This document shows positions 61,406-64,000 of a stretch of 64,000 nucleotides of DNA, one piece after another. Position 1 is the first letter of the stretch; every line of letters starts with the position of its first letter. The translations under genes and the position numbers were made by a program. The notes below the pieces were generated by a model. That model saw only the letters and a program-made list of their open reading frames with translations, was not told where the DNA came from and ran no database searches. The DNA is from Acidovorax sp. KKS102 (GTDB taxonomy: Bacteria > Pseudomonadota > Gammaproteobacteria > Burkholderiales > Burkholderiaceae_C), in contig NC_018708.1 of the NCBI RefSeq assembly GCF_000302535.1, positions 2,294,001-2,358,000 of the forward strand. Direction: 5' to 3'.

Positions 61406-62224
61406 ATGGGGTCCAAATCAAGTAACGCACCCTCGCCAGATCCGCGCCTGGTTGAGGCGCAGATCAAGAGCATGGGCGTGCAGGATGGCGCGATGCAGCG
61501 CCTCCTGCAGCAGTCGGATGAAACGTTGCCGCTGCAAAAAGAGCAGATGCAGTTCGGCCTGGACACAGCGCGCACAGCCTATGACCAGAGCCAGGAAGAC
61601 CGCAAGTGGACGCTCGGCCGGCGTGGAGTGCTCACCACGATGCAGGACACGCTGGCGCAGGACGCCCAGACCTTCAACACGGAGGCCAAGCGCGAAGAGC
61701 TGGCGGGACAGGCAGGGGCCGATGTGGCGCAGTCGTTCGCTGCGGCGAAGGACCAGAGCGGGCGCGCCATGGCCCGCCAGGGCGTCAATCCAGCAGATGG
61801 GAAGATGGCCGCACTGGGCAACCAGATGAGCATGGCGCAGGCCCTGAGCACGGCGCAGGCCAAAACGGGTGCTCGTACCCAGGCGCGGCAGGAGGGCTAC
61901 GCGCTGACGGACAGGGCAACGAACGCGCTGGCCGGATACCCAAGCATGGGCATGCAGGCCACCATGTCCGGGGCCGGTCTTGGGGCGTCAGGAACAACCA
62001 TCGCCAACCAGGGGGCGGCCGGAATGAATGCAGGCATTACGGCTGCGGGGACGATGGCGGGCCAGTTTGGAAGCAACGCGACGAATATGTATGGCGCGCA
62101 GGCTTCTTTCAAAAATGGCCAGGATCAAATCGCTGCCAGCAGCAATCCAATGAGCACGATTTTGGGAGCGGCTGCGGGGATTGGAACTTCGTGGGCGCTC
62201 GGGAAAATGCCGGGTCCGCGTTAA
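61406..62224 (+). CDS. Internal virion / ejection-like protein
   Basis: A 272-residue protein with an Ala/Gly/Met/Gln-rich helical composition: IKSMGVQDGAMQRLLQQSDE, LPLQKEQMQFGLDTARTAYD, MARQGVNPADGKMAALGNQM, and a C-terminal glycine-rich hydrophobic segment (SNPMSTILGAAAGIGTSWAL). This matches DNA-ejection proteins of podoviruses (T7 gp14, P22 gp7 type). GGAGG lies seven nt upstream of the ATG. It is the last late gene on the plus strand and overlaps the convergent lipoprotein gene by 4 nt. Confidence 0.75.
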   Translation: MGSKSSNAPSPDPRLVEAQIKSMGVQDGAMQRLLQQSDETLPLQKEQMQFGLDTARTAYDQSQEDRKWTLGRRGVLTTMQDTLAQDAQTFNTEAKREELAGQAGADVAQSFAAAKDQSGRAMARQGVNPADGKMAALGNQMSMAQALSTAQAKTGARTQARQEGYALTDRATNALAGYPSMGMQATMSGAGLGASGTTIANQGAAGMNAGITAAGTMAGQFGSNATNMYGAQASFKNGQDQIAASSNPMSTILGAAAGIGTSWALGKMPGPR

Positions 62225-62835
62225 AGCGGCTTGGTTACTCGAACGGTTCGGCCATTCTCTCCAGGGAAGTTTTCAAAGGCCGCATCAATGAGGGTTGGGA
62301 GCACTTGTCCCAGATCGCACGTTGACCCCGTGCTCACAGCCCGCAGTTCGTGGACTGGTGTTGGGCGCTCACCCTTTGCGCGGTCTGCCGCAGCGAAATC
62401 GTGAGCGCGGAAAAGCCGCATCGAAAACATGCGTGTGCATTGGGTTTGTGTGGATACCGAGCTGCCACCAGCTGCCTGAGCCGCATTGAATCCGCCCGCA
62501 AATGCAGAGTTGCCACCGATGTAGATGGGCGTAGAGACATTCGCGCGGACGCCGGATTGCTCAATGTCGTAGTGGAAAAACGCAACGAAGTCAGTATTGC
62601 CCGGTGCACCTTCCTTGAAGCCGTTTTTTGCAAAGCCGGCCTTCACTTTTCGCAGGTATTCGGCGTGCGCCAGGGACGATTTCTCCTCCGGGGATGTGTA
62701 GACGAAGACAGAACCGTATCCATCCGCCGTCTTCGGAGGAAGGGTGGTGTAGTTCCTCACGTCTGTCTCAAGGCTCGCACACCCCGCCACCACCACAGCG
62801 AAACCTAGCACCGAGACCTGAACCAGTTTATTCAT
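62221..62835 (-). CDS. Lipoprotein, DUF4136-like
   Basis: A 204-residue lipoprotein: signal peptide LVQVSVLGFAVVVAGC with lipobox VAGC. The mature protein shows DVRNYTTLPPKTADGYGSVF and FVAFFHYDIEQSGVRANVST, with a Gly/Ala-rich middle, in the style of DUF4136. As a lone outer-membrane lipoprotein on the strand opposite to the late genes it looks like a lysogenic-conversion (moron) gene. Function unknown. Confidence 0.72.
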   Translation of the reverse strand: MNKLVQVSVLGFAVVVAGCASLETDVRNYTTLPPKTADGYGSVFVYTSPEEKSSLAHAEYLRKVKAGFAKNGFKEGAPGNTDFVAFFHYDIEQSGVRANVSTPIYIGGNSAFAGGFNAAQAAGGSSVSTQTQCTRMFSMRLFRAHDFAAADRAKGERPTPVHELRAVSTGSTCDLGQVLPTLIDAAFENFPGENGRTVRVTKPL

Positions 62836-62957
62836 GCGTACGCTCCTATTTGGCGGAGAAATTTAGCAGAGTAGTGCAGGCTATGCGATGACTTCGCCGG
62901 TCTGGATGAACTGGCCAACACCTGGCGGCGTGTTGCGCTCGTGGGGGGGGTGTATTG

Positions 62958-63449
62958 TCAGAGAAGACCTATTGCAGCACCAGCAATCGATGCCAAGAGA
63001 GGATGTTCAAGGAATTGTCTGAGCAATCCCTTTGCCTCCGCTTTTTGCTCTGGCGTCGCGTTGCTGGACTCAATCACCTTCACCAATTCCTGCACGCTGT
63101 GCTGAATGGATATTTGATTGTTGTTTCCGACAGTCACATAGGATGAGCCAGAGATGTTTACTGTCTGGTTGGTCATGAGATCTATCCTCAAATCTGGTGA
63201 TATGCCAGTCTCTACTACGTCAACACCACGCGCCGATATGTTGCAGACCAACAGTAAGCGACCGCCCCTCAAAAGCTCGCTTATTTTTGCATTCACCAAC
63301 CCATGCTGCAGCAGCTGATCACAGATGCGAATCAAGTCACTTTCCTGCAACGGAGGATTGAAGTCACCTCCTTTCGGGAGGTAATTGTGGTCACCTCGTT
63401 TTGAGTAGAGGTGTTGAAGAACCAGTCCGCGCAGTTGAATATCAGTCAT
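62958..63449 (-). CDS. Unknown protein with an Asn-rich amyloid-like motif and C-terminal hydrophobic helix
   Basis: 163 residues. The N-terminus looks like a winged helix (MTDIQLRGLVLQHLYSKRGD, ESDLIRICDQLLQHGLVN). The middle has TVNISGSSYVTVGNNNQISI, a beta-prone Gly/Asn stretch. The C-terminus has a helix (TPEQKAEAKGLLRQFLEHPL) followed by LASIAGAAIGLL. GNNN-type stretches occur in several bacterial signalling or defence proteins. It precedes nothing on its strand and lies three nt after higA, so it may be co-transcribed with higBA. Confidence 0.55.
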   Translation of the reverse strand: MTDIQLRGLVLQHLYSKRGDHNYLPKGGDFNPPLQESDLIRICDQLLQHGLVNAKISELLRGGRLLLVCNISARGVDVVETGISPDLRIDLMTNQTVNISGSSYVTVGNNNQISIQHSVQELVKVIESSNATPEQKAEAKGLLRQFLEHPLLASIAGAAIGLL

Positions 63450-63452
63450 GGC

Positions 63453-63746
63453 TCAGGCGTGTGCGGGCTCAAGGGTCAGCTTGAACCCCATGGCGTGGAT
63501 GACTTTGAACAGGGTGTCCGAGCTGGGCGCACGTTCACCAGACAGGCTCTTGTAAAGGCTCTCCCGGGACAGCCCTGTATCGCGCGCGAGCTGGGTCATG
63601 CCCCTGGCCCTGGCAATATCTCCCAAAGCTGCGGCCAACTCAGCAGGGTCGCCTTCTTCCAGAACTTGGCGCAGGTACTCTGTTACCTCTTCCTCGGTGC
63701 CGAGGTAGTTGGCCATGTCAAACGGGCGGGTCTTGATCTTGCTCAT
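63453..63746 (-). CDS. higA: HigA-family antitoxin
   Basis: A 97-residue protein with an XRE helix-turn-helix in the C-terminal half: DIARARGMTQLARDTGLSRE, SLYKSLSGERAPSSDTLFKV. HigA neutralises HigB and represses the operon. It follows higB with a 29-nt overlap, in the toxin-first order typical of higBA. The start at 63746 (MSKIKTRPFDMANYLG) matches family N-termini. Confidence 0.9.
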   Translation of the reverse strand: MSKIKTRPFDMANYLGTEEEVTEYLRQVLEEGDPAELAAALGDIARARGMTQLARDTGLSRESLYKSLSGERAPSSDTLFKVIHAMGFKLTLEPAHA

Positions 63747-64000
63747 TTTGCAACTCCAGAGCCATTGCTTTGGCTCGTTCAATGTCGCGATCTTGGGTGG
63801 CTTTGTCGCCACCACCAAGCATCAGGATGATCGCGGCCCCTTGCTTCACGTAGTACATGCGCCAGCCGGGGCCGAAGAACTCGCGCATTTCATAAACATC
63901 GCCGCCAACCGGCTTCACATCGCCCAGGTTGCCGCGCGACGCTTTCCCTAGACGCCGCTGCAACCGAATGCGAGTTGGCGTATCGCGCAGGCTCGCCATC
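63718..64000 (-). CDS. higB: HigB/RelE-family toxin (5' end outside the window)
   Basis: The visible part gives NLGDVKPVGGDVYEMREFFG, PGWRMYYVKQGAAIILMLGG and GDKATQDRDIERAKAM, matching the HigB-1/RelE-like killer family (type II addiction module). The family normally begins with ~12 further residues before WLASLRD, and the only Met seen (63999) is at that point, so the true start is probably beyond 64000. It would cleave mRNA on ribosomes and is neutralised by HigA. Confidence 0.88.
   Translation of the reverse strand, partial: MASLRDTPTRIRLQRRLGKASRGNLGDVKPVGGDVYEMREFFGPGWRMYYVKQGAAIILMLGGGDKATQDRDIERAKAMALELQNEQDQDPPV

Larger units (their letters stand above)
38872..64000. mobile_element. 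Prophage integrated at tRNA-Lys (right end beyond the window)
   Basis: From the tRNA onward the content is phage: integrase, excisionase-like gene, dense early operon (RdgC, Gp157, Sak4-like ATPase, SSB-like), lysis cassette (holin, endolysin, Rz/Rz1), virion proteins and cargo genes. The late virion genes look podovirus-like (nozzle-like, gp13-like and internal-virion-like proteins). Immunity, replication-initiation, terminase, portal and capsid genes were not found within the window. Confidence 0.9.

Noticed and set aside
41274..64000. Possible diversity-generating retroelement in the fibre region
   Set aside because: No reverse-transcriptase motif (such as YADD) and no template/variable repeat pair were seen near the fibre gene.
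62881..64000. attR at the right end
   Set aside because: No second copy of the tRNA-Lys 3' sequence was seen by eye, and the higB gene continues past the window edge.

Overview
The window is high-GC DNA, and its gene content points to a Burkholderiales bacterium of the Comamonadaceae, most like Acidovorax. Signs are a DUF4148 protein, a Bug/TctC-type solute receptor next to a tartrate/glycerate cluster, heavy GTG/TTG start use, and a ~55-bp interspersed repeat that I recall from this family. The genus is an inference from memory; no database was searched.

Positions 1-38795 are chromosomal. In order they hold: a LysR gene (cut by the window edge) divergent from an MFS exporter; a molybdopterin-domain protein; a second MFS gene; metNI without metQ; a GNAT gene; a ttu-type tartrate/hydroxypyruvate cluster (Bug receptor, ttuD, ttuC, divergent LysR); a DUF1566 protein; a MerR/carboxymuconolactone-decarboxylase pair with a canonical 19-bp-spacer MerR promoter; an MDR dehydrogenase; a DUF4148 protein; tex; an HDOD gene; a patatin; a PAS-GGDEF-EAL protein; an iron alcohol dehydrogenase divergent from a hydratase-like protein with a signal peptide; an HSL hydrolase followed by a thioesterase-GNAT fusion; ygfZ divergent from mltG-tmk-holB-pilZ-tatD-ankyrin; an MsbA-like exporter; and tolB-pal-cpoB-tcdA.

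A tRNA-Lys(UUU) at 38796-38871 is followed at once by a tyrosine integrase, and everything to 64000 is prophage. Its 3' end is the likely attL; attR was not seen. The left part (40214-50683) is a dense minus-strand early operon of coupled small genes. It includes an excisionase-like gene, an HNH-AP2 endonuclease, a chain of mosaic Ea22-like ORFs joined by a short repeated linker, ASCH, RdgC, Gp157, an SSB-like protein and a Sak4-like ATPase. A gene-poor stretch with tandem terminators and a decayed tail-fibre fragment (50684-51394) separates it from a plus-strand late block. That block holds holin, SAR-type endolysin, Rz/Rz1, a large virion protein, a 1625-residue fibre with gpJ-like features, a gp13-like GNAT and an internal-virion-like protein. 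A YafO-type toxin-antitoxin pair on the opposite strand interrupts it. The right end carries cargo on the minus strand: a lipoprotein, an unknown protein and higBA, with higB running off the window. I see no repressor, replication initiator, terminase, portal or capsid gene here, so the prophage is either internally deleted or continues past 64000.

The observations most worth a second look are: (i) five overlapping phage ORFs (41876-44265) whose frame changes mostly coincide with copies of a 9-bp repeat encoding Ala-Asp-Ser; (ii) copies of the interspersed repeat read through in frame inside tmk, ygfZ and the patatin gene; (iii) the likely deletion junction in the prophage.
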